Below are positions 26,245-39,400 of a stretch of DNA of 64,000 nt, piece by piece. Position numbers and translations under genes: made by a program. Location of the stretch: contig NC_088301.1 of NCBI RefSeq assembly GCF_032854445.1, positions 50,215,116-50,279,115 of the forward strand, written 5' to 3'. The notes beneath the pieces are model-generated. The model saw nothing but the letters and a program-made list of their open reading frames with translations. It did not search any database and had not been told where the DNA came from. How positions within the stretch are numbered: position 1 is the first letter of the stretch; every line of letters begins with the position of its first letter. Source of the stretch: Liolophura sinensis. Taxonomy: Eukaryota; Mollusca; Polyplacophora; Chitonida; Chitonidae.

Positions 26245-26526
26245 CCAAACCAACATCCCAGAGCTCTCCATTTAAAAACCTGATGCAGTTACCAGCCCTT
26301 GTCAAATATGTTGAGGCTGTCAGCACATTGTGTCATTTGGGCATTGCCAAGGAATGTCAGGTTGTGCTTGCGATAAATCAACACACCAAACGGCATGGGA
26401 CATAAGTGTCTGCAAACTAAAAGTTGTGCAGATGCATTTTGATGGTTTTTTGTCTCAAAGGCAGAGACAAACTGCCACAGCAACTACATCAGGTTTTTAA
26501 GTGGAGTGCGCTCTGACATCGGTTTG
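26245..26526. mobile_element. MITE-like element with about 50-bp terminal inverted repeats
   Basis: The left arm (26245-26297) and the reverse complement of the right arm (26474-26526) share CAAACC, AGAGC, TCCA and then TTAAAAACCTGATG.AGTT in order. The interior of about 175 bp has no coding capacity. This is typical of a non-autonomous DNA transposon. Family and target-site duplication were not established. Confidence 0.6.
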
Positions 26527-27135
26527 TGGTCGGACCAATCTCGGACTGTAATATACATGTATGCAACAAGACAAACCATCTCACTCATGCAGCATTTGCT
26601 ATAAACGACAAGTTCAGAATTTATCTGAAATTTATTAATATTTATCTATAAAAAACCTGTCTTGTCAGTTGTGTTGTGCATTATATTTTAAAATTTCCAA
26701 TGACATTAGATTAGACAAACGTCACGAGTTACAATCTGATTAAAGCTGTAAAGAAAGGATTACTGATAATTTTTACATCAGACTCTAGAATTACCCTCAC
26801 CATGTATTAGTTAACTGGCTCTTGTAGGTGACTGGCCTGACCTTTCTCTTGCCTTAATCAATTTTTAGAAGTCTGATATTATGGGACCAGATTCATAAAA
26901 CCTTGGACACCTGTTTTGTTGTTTTCTGGCATGTCCAGGTAGATCTTTATTTAAAAGTGGTATGGTGTTATATAAAGTGCATGCCAGGTTTTATGAAACT
27001 GGTTGACCTGTAGAATGTATTTCTGACCAGTTTTGACCATAGAAGTATTGCACTGTTGTCTTCCCTTGAATCCCAGATGGCAAAGTATCCTGAGTAATAA
27101 ACACAAAAGAACTGATTTTTCTATGCAAAATACCC

Positions 27136-27141
27136 TTTATT
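27136..27141 (-). terminator. Candidate COG6 polyadenylation signal
   Basis: AATAAA on the minus strand (plus strand tttatt in taccctttatttgg), about 270 bp after the COG6 stop codon. Confidence 0.45.
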
Positions 27142-27409
27142 TGGGGAACTTTATACATCAATTTTGTTTATGTATGACAAGTTATGAATAAATATTATAT
27201 TCCCTAACCATCTTATTTTTTTTCATCAGCCACTAAAACATCGACTTCTTTCCAAACTGATGTATACTCCTTTCTCCTCAGCCATGGTCATTAGGACAGT
27301 ACCTATGGATAAACCTGCCCATGAGAGCATAGTCTAACGAATGTTGTAAGTTAAACCTGGAAAATCTAAACTTGAAGGCTTGCAGCTGGATATAAAATGT
27401 CTATCATGT

Positions 27410-30400
27410 TCAGGAGAGTAATTTAACGACCTGGTCAGGAGTTCTGGGAACAATACTGCCTGGCTCTCTATACTCATTAGCAGGTATGGTGATGGCCTCA
27501 TACATCTGTCGATACGCAGAACAGATCAAGTCCACAGCTTGCTTCTTCACAGCCTCCCTGTAAACACAAAGAGATGTTTTAAACAATATTACTTTAGCAA
27601 TGAAGTACAGAACATAATCATGCAAATCTGTTATGATCTTTATACAAGTAAATTTTCACTGGGGAGAGCTATCTGAATTCTGTTTTGCATGGTTTCTATA
27701 AATAACATCACAGCACAACTGCTGCATACTTCAGACTATTTCTATTATTGAAAGAGAGATTTTGGGATGTAGGAAACAAGAGACATAAAGTTAATGTCAA
27801 ATAAAAATCACACTTTCAAAATGAGATTTGAATGTATCCAGAAAGCCTCCTGTAACTCTGTAACATTCAAATTGAGAAGTGAGATTTGCATTACATGAAG
27901 GGTATCTGAAAACTGATCACAAGCAGGAAGGAAATACTGGACCTTATATATGGCCATGACCAAGCCAGTGACACCTGGTTTTGAACATGTAACTTCACTG
28001 ATCATGGAGAGGAGGTTTGTGATTAGAACACTACATAATTTTCTTTACCCTGCACAAAAACTGCATTAACCAAAATTACAAAATAATCCAGAAGCATTAG
28101 AAATTCTACTGCTCTGAGACACTTCCAACATACTGCTACCACATTAAACATACCCAACACCAACAGTTACCAAATTTAGTGATACACTTTTTTTCTTCTT
28201 AACCTACCTCACTTTTCCACTTAAGACCAGTGTGCACTGGGGCAATGTCAGGCTGTCTGGTGAGGCGAGGTAACTGTCAAATCGTGTCTAGAAGTATAAA
28301 TTGAAAGGCAGATTTAACAGAACATTTACAACTTTGCACAGATCAACATTTTACTACAAACAAACATACGGTTTACCTTTTAAGAAGGAGAGTCATTAGT
28401 GTGTAGCTCCTACGCTTTAAGTTATTATTACAGAAAAAAAAGTATCAGATATGTTACAAATGAATGATCATTTGAATCAACTGGACTCTTACATCCAGAA
28501 AAGTGTTTTGCAAAACAACAACTGTAATATACAAGCGATTCACCGAACATACCATGGAAGATTTGACAGTCAATGAGTCCAGGTCTGGTAATGATGATAG
28601 GGGACCCTTAAAATATCAAAAGTACAATATTTCAAATTGCAGAACAAATATATGATAATGTTTGATAATACCTGAATAGTTTGTAACAGAATTACTACAA
28701 TAGCAGGACTATCTACTGAGATGTTATGAAAATTGTATTTACACTGCTTCATTTCAAAACATAAGTCAAAGAGGTCATGTTACTGTATCATTCCACATAT
28801 GTAATACTAGTATGCAGCATTTACATTATGACGACACAGTTACATAAAATTAGCAGCATTAAGTCACTTTTTAACAGAATGCTAGGGCCACTTACATAGC
28901 TTATACAATGACAGCTTATGGATTTAACAATAATTGCTGCTACAATTTTAACATTTTCGACTTTGCAACATCCAGTGCTTTTGGACAGAATAGATTCAGA
29001 GAATTATTTTAACTGCTTTCAGGCAAGACACAAAATAGTCTTGTACATGTATATACGGATTAATTTTAAATTTGACAGACCGACTCCCCTGAGTGACATC
29101 ATACCCATAAAAGTTGCTTCACAACAAAATGATCAGGTTACAAACCAGTATGTGCCAACTCTCTGACCATCTCACCTGTTTTGGTTGATGTTGCTGCACA
29201 ATGCCGTACAGGTGTACCAGGCCAACACGTGTTAAGACAAACGAAGCCTGTTCACTGACCAGGGTGTCTACATGAGCATCAATCTGAGAAGAAACAACAG
29301 TAACTTATCATGAAAATCCCATGTTTACCTGCCTGGTTGGCTTTATCTCAAATTCAAAAAACATTCATATATGCCAGCATTGTCTTTTAAAGACTAGAAG
29401 AAAACAAGCCAGCTCTTCCCTTGGTCTTCCCTTGGTTTGAATTTGTGTCAGGAGTTAGTCAGGGGCTTGGACAAGAGCATTCATTTCCTCCAGGCTCTCT
29501 CCAATCTATTCAACCTACAAACATGACCACTGTCAATTATGTGAACTATTCTGGTTTAAAGAATATGTTGGTGTTACACGCTATACTCAAGAAGAATTGC
29601 ATGATGAAGACCAGCATTATTGTGAAAGGAAACTGGGCACAGACTTTCCAACTTGCAGAGGAAGCCAGCATGAACAGGACTTCAACTCACACCGATTGTC
29701 TTGGGAGAGTAACCACTAGTGAATACAACACAAAAACAATGACAGCTGTGTGGTCACCAGAAGCGATGCATGCACATTTCAAAAATGCTCCCACTAACAA
29801 GATCACCGTCCCCAACACCAAGAATAATAAACGTAATGTCATCCTTCCAAACAGCTGTTGCAGATCAAAAGTCCCCAAGAAACAGAAGTTTTGCTTACCT
29901 GTCCTTGCAGCATCTCTATCCTCTCATCTGTGAACTCATACAGGGCTAGAGTTGTCTGAATCTGGTAAATGCAGTTCACCATATACGCAGCCATGTCTAT
30001 AGCGTTGAGGCGACTGGCTGACACACTGCACATCTGTATCAAGGGATCCACCACACAGGTCAAGATCTAAGGCAAAAAATTACAGCATGCTTAAATCTTG
30101 TACTCTACCATTGCTTTACATCACTGCCACCACTACCAAACTGGTAATTTGGCAGGAAGTGATGTCAGAAAACATGAATACTCGGGCTCAACTTTTGCTT
30201 CTAGTAGTGAAACAATTTTATTGATTAAACAGTTCCACTGGAGGAAACCTATGTTGAGCAAGCTAATGCTCAGTAAGTCTACGTGCATCGTACGGGCTCC
30301 AAAAGGTCAAACTTAAATAAACACTAAGATAAATATATTTTATTAGGAAGAACATGGCTTTAATGTTAATAAAAAAAACTGGATCTGTAGCTGTTAGACT

Positions 30401-33400
30401 GTGAATGTTTACTAGAACCTACCTGTTTGAAGTCCTGTTTCTTGTCATCAACAGGTACAACAGAAGAATTATGGGATGCTAGGACATCTTTCAGCAGATC
30501 CAAGGTTTGTGTAAGGGACAATGTCGGAGCAAGATCAGGGGGAGGTAACTCAACCTGAAAAATGTTCATTTATAATCTGTCCAATTCATCAATTTATAAT
30601 TAATTTTATTTTATTTATTTATTTGATAGGTGTTTTACGCCATACTCAAGAATATTTCACTTATACGATGGTGGCCAGCATTATGGTGGGTGAAAACCTG
30701 GCAGAGCCCGGGGGAAACCCACGACCATCCGCAGGTTGCTGAGAGACCTTCCCACTTATGGCCGGAGAGGAAGCCAGTATGAGCTGGACTTGAACTCACA
30801 GCGACCGCATTGGTGAGAGTCTCCTGGGTCATTATGCTGCGCTAGTGCGCTAACCAACTGAGCCACGGAGGCCCCCTATAATTCATTTTACTGTTTTCCT
30901 TACTGTTGCTGTCATGATTATCTCAGTTTCACAAACTTGTTTGGACAGTGATTCATTATGTGTGTTATAAAATTCCAAAAGCATGACAGCTGTAAAAGTT
31001 AATAGGAGTATCTCATTAAACACTAGTCGAACATCTGACTAAAACCTGAAGTCAAGCTAGCAGAAGAGGAAATTTACCACAAAGCTTTCTACACACAATG
31101 TAATGAGGAAGGGGCCTTGCTCACTGTGCTAAATATAACAGGCCAGGTGGTAGAGTGACTAGAGTATACAGGGGATGATATATAAGTAAGCAATGTAACA
31201 GATTTTGGAAAGGCTAACTAAAACAGCACCACAATTTTATGAAATTTGTCAGGGACTAAAAAATTCAAAAATGTTCAACGGCAAGTATCATCTTCTAAAT
31301 ATGTTTTTAAGCTCACTGAATGAAACAAAACTTATCATCATATAACTTTCCTGTAAGCACTTCTGATACCCATCTCACTAACTATCACTAACCTTGTCTA
31401 GAAGTTTATTTGCATGGCAGGATAAACTATTAAAAAACATTTTGCGACTCAGCACATTCATTTCTTCCACCACTGCCAGCAGGGCTGCATCTTTGGACAG
31501 GATTTGCCTGGAACACATTGACAGATGGGACTAATACAAAAATTAGAACTTATAACACTGCAAATTTACAAACTTTAAACTGTTTAAATAGACTGGATAA
31601 ACTTTAACCTTACGCCAATGGGAGACTCGAGGCTAAGCTACACAGACGGTCCAAATGACTGTAGAATGCATTTTTTCTTCTGTGATGTTGCAATGTGTGT
31701 GTACTTCATATACGGTTTATGAGCACACATACACCAATTGTTTTGAAGAGATCAATTATTACACCGCTTTGGACCGTCTTGATACAGGCAGGAAGGAATG
31801 TTACGAGTTCCCCTGTAACGTCATCATTGTAAGAGAACAACACCTTGTCAGCCTGTTGTTTTAGGAGCATTAATCCAATAAGGCCACTGTAGATCATGCT
31901 AATCTTCCATAGGCACTATATGAAATGTTAACTTACCCCATTGTATACTGGTAAAATTTCAACAGGTTAGTCAACTTGAACAAAGTGACAGGATCTTGCT
32001 CTGACACTACTACCTGTTCTACACGCACCTGCAATTTACAAACAAAAACATTATCATGTAAAACATTTCAAAAGACTGGGCCATTGAAATTAAATTTTCA
32101 CCACCTCATAAATGCCGTTTTAAGACTAATGTGCTAAAATTTCACCTTACAAGATCTAAATACTATGCAGTGTGAAGCGTTTTTAAGTTTTCACTTAAGT
32201 CAGAAATGGCTTGTGGAATTGGCCCTGTATTACTTTCATTCTTAGTACATCTTTCTTCCAATATATTAACACAGATAAATTTTAAGACCTCTATTTCAAA
32301 TAAGGGCCAAGATAAAGATATACAACGGAAACCAATCTGACATCATTCAAAAAAGAGCAAAACATTTCTCGGAAAGCATTGCATGAACCTGCCTTGAATG
32401 GGCGACAAACGCCCTCTGTGACATGACCCAGGATGTCTTGAAATTGATCCTCGCTGTCTGTCAAAACAATGAAAAAATATACACGCTGCCTTTTCACAAT
32501 TCTTGTATCTGAACAAACAACACTCCATATTCCATTTCTGAATAACAACTGAAATTATTAGTTTTCATTAACTATGCATAATAACATTTACAATGCTGCA
32601 CCTGCTCTTTTTTTACCTGCCACAAAGCAAGAATATGTGCCTTTCTGTAAAGATTTTATGTCCTTGGAAGACAACCTTCTATCAGGCATTTCAAACTATT
32701 GCACTTATACATTTATGCTATTTTATATCATGGATCCATAAACTCTTTTCTAACTAAAGTTTTTTTCGAATAACCGAAATGTGAATTTTTTCATCAACAA
32801 AATTGAAAGGATAGAATTACCTGAACATTTTTTTAAAAGTGACTGTAAGAGTTCCTTTTCTGAGGCGGCTGCTTGATGAAGCCATGCCATGATATCCCCC
32901 ACGTAGCGAAGCGGGTCATGGGAGTGGAGCTCTATGGGACGAGGGGTTCCACCAGGACCTGCAAACACACCAAGACTAGTACAGTTGACTGACCACATGA
33001 CATCACAGGTCAACATCAAGGGTCTCATTAACTATGTGCCAGATAATACTGACAGCCGACTCTTTCCCAAACTGTGGAAGTCATGTTTTTGGGGGGAAAT
33101 GAATACTGAATAGCTTATAAAACTGAAAGATGACTTTGGCACACTACGATTATAGTTAAAAACTGATTAAGAAAGCCCTGAGAAAGTGGCATGTGAACAG
33201 TAATTACAAACACATTCATGGACAGGTTTACTACATTTTGATTGTTTTATCATCTCTTCACATACCACAAAAGATGTGTTTCACTTACTGAAGATCTGAA
33301 GCCTTCAAACACAGGACAATAAAAAAACAATATTAAGATTTGGCAAAATGCAAAAAGTGGAATTTCGGTTTTATTTTCATTGTATTTTTGGATTTTTTAG

Positions 33401-36400
33401 TGTCAGCTATCTAGTAAAACAAAAAATAATATTCACTGGCTGTTGCCTAAACCTTAGCATAAAACGTTTTTACCATACAGATTTAGTTTCAGTTTGCTAG
33501 GGACTGGGTAGATTACAATTATCTTACCAAGCACTAAAAAACATTAAAATGACAACAACAAATTAAAATCAGGGAAAATACAAAATTGATTTTCAATTTT
33601 ACTTTCATTCCATTTTTGGGGTTTTAGGTTCTCTAGTAAAAGAAAAAAAATAAATACTTGTTTGGTGTTGCCTAAATCTTAGCATAAAACACTCCTATCA
33701 TAGATAGAAATTGCTAGTTACTGGGTACATTATAATTGTCTTACCACCCCTTGAGAGTGCATCAATCAGCCCTCTAACGACTGCTGTCCTTCTCGCAGTG
33801 CCAAATTCATCAAGTGTGTACCTGAAAGTTTATACCGGGATGTACACTAAACAAAATCCATACCAACATTTAATACTAAGGAATACTGTTTCATGCACAA
33901 TAAATGGCCTAACATTTTTTTCCATTGATAGGTGAACCATTTTGCCTGATCGTGAGATCTAAATTGATCTGGGAACGGCATTTTGAGGTTTGTCTGATGT
34001 AAGATTATATCTTACTAGAAAAAAATGGGGCCTCCGTGGCGCAGTTGGTTAGCGCGCTAGCACAGCGTAATGACCCAGGAGTCTCTCACCAATGCGGTCA
34101 CTGTGAGTTCAAGTCCAGCTCATGCTGGCTTCCTCTCCGGCCATAAGTGGGAAGGTCTGCCAGTAACCCGTGGATGGTCGTGGGTTCTCCCCTCCCCCCC
34201 TCCGGGCTTTGTCCGGTTTCCTCCCACCATAACGCTGGCCGCCGTCGTATAAGTGAAATATTCTTGAGTACGGCGTAAAACACCAATCAAATAAATAAAT
34301 AAATAAATAAATACTAGAAAAATGTAAGTTCAACACCAAAAAGGATACTTTAGGACCTTTATATGCCATACTAATTACCAATGTCTTACTTAAAGAGAAC
34401 TGGCCTGTCCTTAATAGCCTCCATTGCCTGGCTCAACAACGGGGAAATATCTGGGGAATCCCCAGTTAGAGTACGACATTCATCTGCAACACAATAGCAT
34501 ATTTAAATATCAAGTAAACATAAAAAACTCAGCCGTATGGTTGTGAGTCCTTCACTTATGATACAAACACAAAACGCATAATAAAATGTTGTTTTAAATA
34601 TTATTACAATGGTACATGTAACTTAGGACATAAATAATTTGATAAACCATTCAAATTTTAGCAATGACTCCAAACAGCAAATTTCTTCGTTTAAGACAGT
34701 TCATAAATGCTTTTCAGTTCTGAATACCTATTCCAATTTCATGCAGATTAAACTGTTCTGAACTAAGCCAGATGTCATTCAAAGCCTTGTCTTATTGTGT
34801 TAAACATCAGAAAGCCTTACTCTGGGCCCATCTGTAAAGACGCTCATAGGCAGCCTCTTGGTGTAAAGCCATAGATTCCATAATCTCCAATCTGTGAATA
34901 TCCAAATACAACACAGATATGACAGACATTCATCTATGTAAACCTAAATCTGACATTTATTCCATGGAATGAATTACCCTAATTCCTCAACCTTTTTGCA
35001 TATGAAAGAGCAATTTTCCATGCAATTTGTGTACATTTATAATTAGTTTTTGGAGACAAAACTCAGTCTGGACAGAATACCATAAGTACAGCCACCAACC
35101 CATTAATATGACCCTCAAAGAACATGTGATATACACACCAAACAGAATCAAGACTACAAATTTATCAAATCCTTAGACATTCATCTTATTTTCTTGTAAA
35201 ACAATGGTATTGGGTAGAAATTACAGAACTTTTTTAAAATGTTCACCTATCAAACCAGACTAAGACATGAATATTTGGACTTTTCCGGAAAAATTAGTCT
35301 CCAATTAATTACTCTTGATGTCAATAAAATGTTACAAGCTCAGTGACATTTTCCAGCAACGTCAAAATTATTGCCCCAATTAGAACGAGACTGTTCTAGG
35401 TGATAATTTACACATGTCAGAAACACTTTCCTGTGATATATTTTAGCACATATCGCCACAACATGGCTGAAATATTGCCGATATGGCCTGAAGTCACGAG
35501 CCCTCATTCATTTCATGCACATAATTAGGTCATGTATATTGGGTAAATTTGCTTTTTATACAGATTACTGTGAGCTCTTCATAGAGATATGATAGAATAC
35601 AAATTTTTAGATATGTGACATTAAGAATCACTTAAATATGCTGATTCTCTGTTTTGTATGCTGTAGGGTAATACGCAAATTTCCAGAGCCTATGAATCAG
35701 CAAAGGGCCATGTCTGTTCTGCATAAAAGGAAAAGTACTAGCCTTGTTGTGTGCTTGTCGCCAATAATTTAATCTCTCTCTCTCTCTCTCCTACTCCTAC
35801 TACTACAACTATTTCCTTCGCCATTACACGTAATTCAAGTCTCGAAGGTGTGACGTGAACAAGGAATAATAAGAGGTGTATAACTACGCTTGTGCATAAC
35901 AAATACAGAGTTATATACCGCTTATCACGTCAGGTGTCATACAAACTGCGCAATACGCAAAATACAACACTCGCAGGCAACGACAGTACTGGTATATAAG
36001 CTTGAGTAAGCACCTTGCACACATGCAAAAAAGTTGAAAAATTACAGTACAACAAAAACAACTGAATGGTAATTTAACTCAATTGATCACACCCTCAGAG
36101 AAATTGACTAAAACATATGAGCACAATTTAACACAATTAAACCTTTTGCAAAGTCAATCACATCATGTATCCTTACCCAGCTGTCTGTTGGTTTGTCCTC
36201 AGCAATACTTTGCAGTCTGTGTGAATTTGCTTGACCCTTGACAGAGCCTTGAAAAAGTCCTTGAATCGTAATAAAACAAAACAAGAACCAACATAACTAA
36301 ACAGGCAAGATCTGGATCATTTTATCCAAAAGGACATTATATTAGAACCTGTAATTATTTGTTTACTATCTGACATTATTTCAAAAATAAACTCAAAAAT

Positions 36401-39400
36401 ATTTTATTTAAAAATCAAAAAAATACACTAAAAATTGCTATTATTATGCACTGGTACACATATTTCACTCACTTCATGAAGAGATGTTCCCCTCACACCT
36501 CGTAAAACTTTTATTTCTGCTGGTGTTAGCTGAAACTTGCCTAGAAAGGCATCTGCTACTTGGGCTTTCATCTGAAGTTTCTGGCTGCAAAGTGTGATAT
36601 ACTATATTTATGAACTAATAAACTCAAAGAGCACACACAAAAAAAAAACATATTATGTTACCTCTCCTACCTCTATTCTTATGGGTCAAACCTGATTCTT
36701 TCTTTATTTTTTAACTAAACTATAAAGACCTATTTAACAACGGATATAAATGTTTTACATATCATCGAGCTAATAATTGTTAATTTTTAAGAACTCAGAT
36801 GAAATCAATAATAAATCTATCATAAGATTACATTGGCATGGTTTTTAGCCTTAAAGAGCTACTCCAGCTCCAAGAGAAACTGGCAGAAATTTTGAATCTC
36901 TAAAAGGAGAAACTGGCAGAAATTTTGAATCTCTAAAAGGATTTACAATAATACTGAATTTAACCCCTATGAAACCCAATGTAAAGAGTGCTCAAGATCA
37001 AAAATCTTATACCTCTCAGCCTGTAGTGATGTTGTTTGGTTAATGAGATCATGAGTCTGTTCCTTAGCTGCCTGTGGTGAGAAAATGAAATTAACTTCTG
37101 CTGAACTTGGTGTTAATATGTATATACAATGTATTGTGGTATTGTATACCTTATTAACAAAAAAGTCATTTATTTATAAACAATTTTAATCATCAGAAAT
37201 GGGTTCTCTTTTTATATCTGTTGGTATGGACAACCGTGAAATTAGGAACTAATGCCATCCATTTTTTTTTTAAACACACAAATGATCATCCTACCAGACA
37301 GTAAATGCCTTGAAATGATAAGGTTACAGAATTAACAAACACCACTGTGTATTTGTAATCAGAAAATCTTCAATATTTTGTAACCCTGAATTATCATATA
37401 TATCATGCTATTCATCCATCACCACTGTTCATGTTTTATCCTATACAGAACAATGTTCATTATATGTACTGACTACTGGTAGATTGTGAAAAGTGAAAAC
37501 ATGTCTATTTTGCATACTCAACTATATAATAAGATTTACACGAACATTATAAGTTATGAATATTTGACACGCTTATTCAGTGCACAGGATTTCTTTCAAA
37601 CATTTTCTCACCTTTAACCTATTAGTCATATCAAGACAGCATTCATTCATGTCTTTGACATCTGCATAGACATTATCAAGCTCCTACAAAATAAATAATG
37701 TGCATCAAGCCATGTTATTTGTCAATCATTTGTACTATCAACTCATTGAATTCAACCTGTAGTATTTACTTAAGCTCCTTTCATTTCAATCAAATGTAAC
37801 TTCTCACTTAATGGATATCTCTACGTAAAGTGTACTGAATGTCTATTTGTTATGCACTGCAACTTCAAAAAACAAGAGAAAGTCATGACTGGTCATGAGA
37901 GAATGAAAGCCAGGACAAACATGGTGCCAAATAATGTGAAAAATTGAAGTTGAAAATTCATAAAAATAATTAACAATTCATGAAATCAACTGGCCAATTT
38001 CATGGTTGACTGGGTCAACCTAATGAAATCAAATACAAATCATCTAGTTTGCATTGTTTTTGACTTGTACGATTCAAATAATCACAACAATTCTTATCCT
38101 TCAACTTCTTACATATACAATTAGTCCAGTCCATATGACAAATATCACCAAGTGATCTCAACCATTTATAGTGCAATAATTAGATGGTAACATGTCTGTT
38201 TAATGAGAATTCAGTTAGAATAGAACTGAAGAAACATGTATTTTTAAATAAGCCCAAAATAAATTATTTAAAAATTAATGAAGCAAGTCTCTAGGTAGTG
38301 TGATACACTTCACTGTTCTGCACTGTCAATCTAGCACTTGTGACAAACAATATACCTCTTTAACAGCTTGAAATGCCTGAACAAAATCCTCATTGATGGC
38401 CAAACTGCGTCTTTCAATATTTCCCCGAAGATTCCGCCTTGTACGTAAACTATTTTCACCAAAGGATGTTGATAACGCCTTCAATGCCTCAAGAAGTTCC
38501 TGGATTATAAAAATGTACTCATGTAAAGAAGCCTATTTTGCTTGTTAACAAGTTCCAGCTTAATGGAAATAATATGTGTACATTGCAAACAAGATAAGAA
38601 CTTTCTTCTAACACGAATGTCACACAGTGGAAGCTATTTGCCAATACATGAATGCATCAGTTATGATTTGATTGCACACTTAGACGGACTCCATAATGTA
38701 ATATTAATAGTATAATTTTAAAAATTGTGATATTCATTGAATAGGACTCCACTTAGTTCATCTGGATGGAGTGTGCTATTTCAAAATTAATCATTGTAAC
38801 AATGAGTCCATTGCTGACTTTCAAACAAATTGAGGCACATCAGGGCACTCCAACTTGGAGCCGATCTCAATAAGGTCTGCGGTCATGGCACCCAAATTTA
38901 CCTGCACTAAAGATACAACTTCTTTTTTATGCCTTTTTGGATTGAATTAAGAAGGCTGAAGGTTAAAAACGGCAATCAAACTATAACAGTTTTCTTTAGG
39001 ATTAAAATACCAAAACTCATTTTGCATTTCAAACCCAGAAGAATAGGTCCCATGACAATTCAAAATAGCTGTCGATGGCGTCAATGTGGCCACAACGCAA
39101 TTAGTTTAACAGGTAAAGATAGAAAATTAAGAGGACAGTATTTGAGATTCTGCCATAATATTACATATAAATGAGCTGAGGAGGCGAGTAAGATTGCCAT
39201 AAGTGGGAAGAAGATGGGAGATTGAAATCTGCACCATGTTTTTTGAGGCGTTTTGGGATGCGTTGATGGACTTAGTGTTACGGTGAATGTCAGAACTTCA
39301 AAACAGTAGAGTCCATCCAGCTGGACAAAACATTTAGCAACCCTAGAAATGCCGAAATACTGTAGTTTAGAGGAGATTTTAAATTCCAGACACGCTGATA

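Larger units (their letters stand above)
24753..27135. other. Convergent intergenic region between EDEM1 and COG6
   Basis: The two genes end tail to tail here. I find no coding exon. The region holds a SINE-like remnant with the ggtacctggcaaaccccctg motif (about 25155-25265) and an inverted-repeat element at 26245-26526. Confidence 0.6.

Noticed and set aside
29421-29933. 170-codon plus-strand open frame
   Set aside because: It lies in COG6 intron 15, overlaps an old SINE fragment and shows no domain or splice partners.
34027-34120. tRNA gene (A and B boxes present)
   Set aside because: The head has no pairing acceptor stem and is followed by a SINE body, an (aaat)n tail and a target-site duplication. 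Similar heads recur at 30875, 43650 and 44634.
38929-39174. 81-codon plus-strand open frame in COG6 intron 1
   Set aside because: No recognisable domain, and it lies in probable repeat-derived sequence on the strand opposite COG6.
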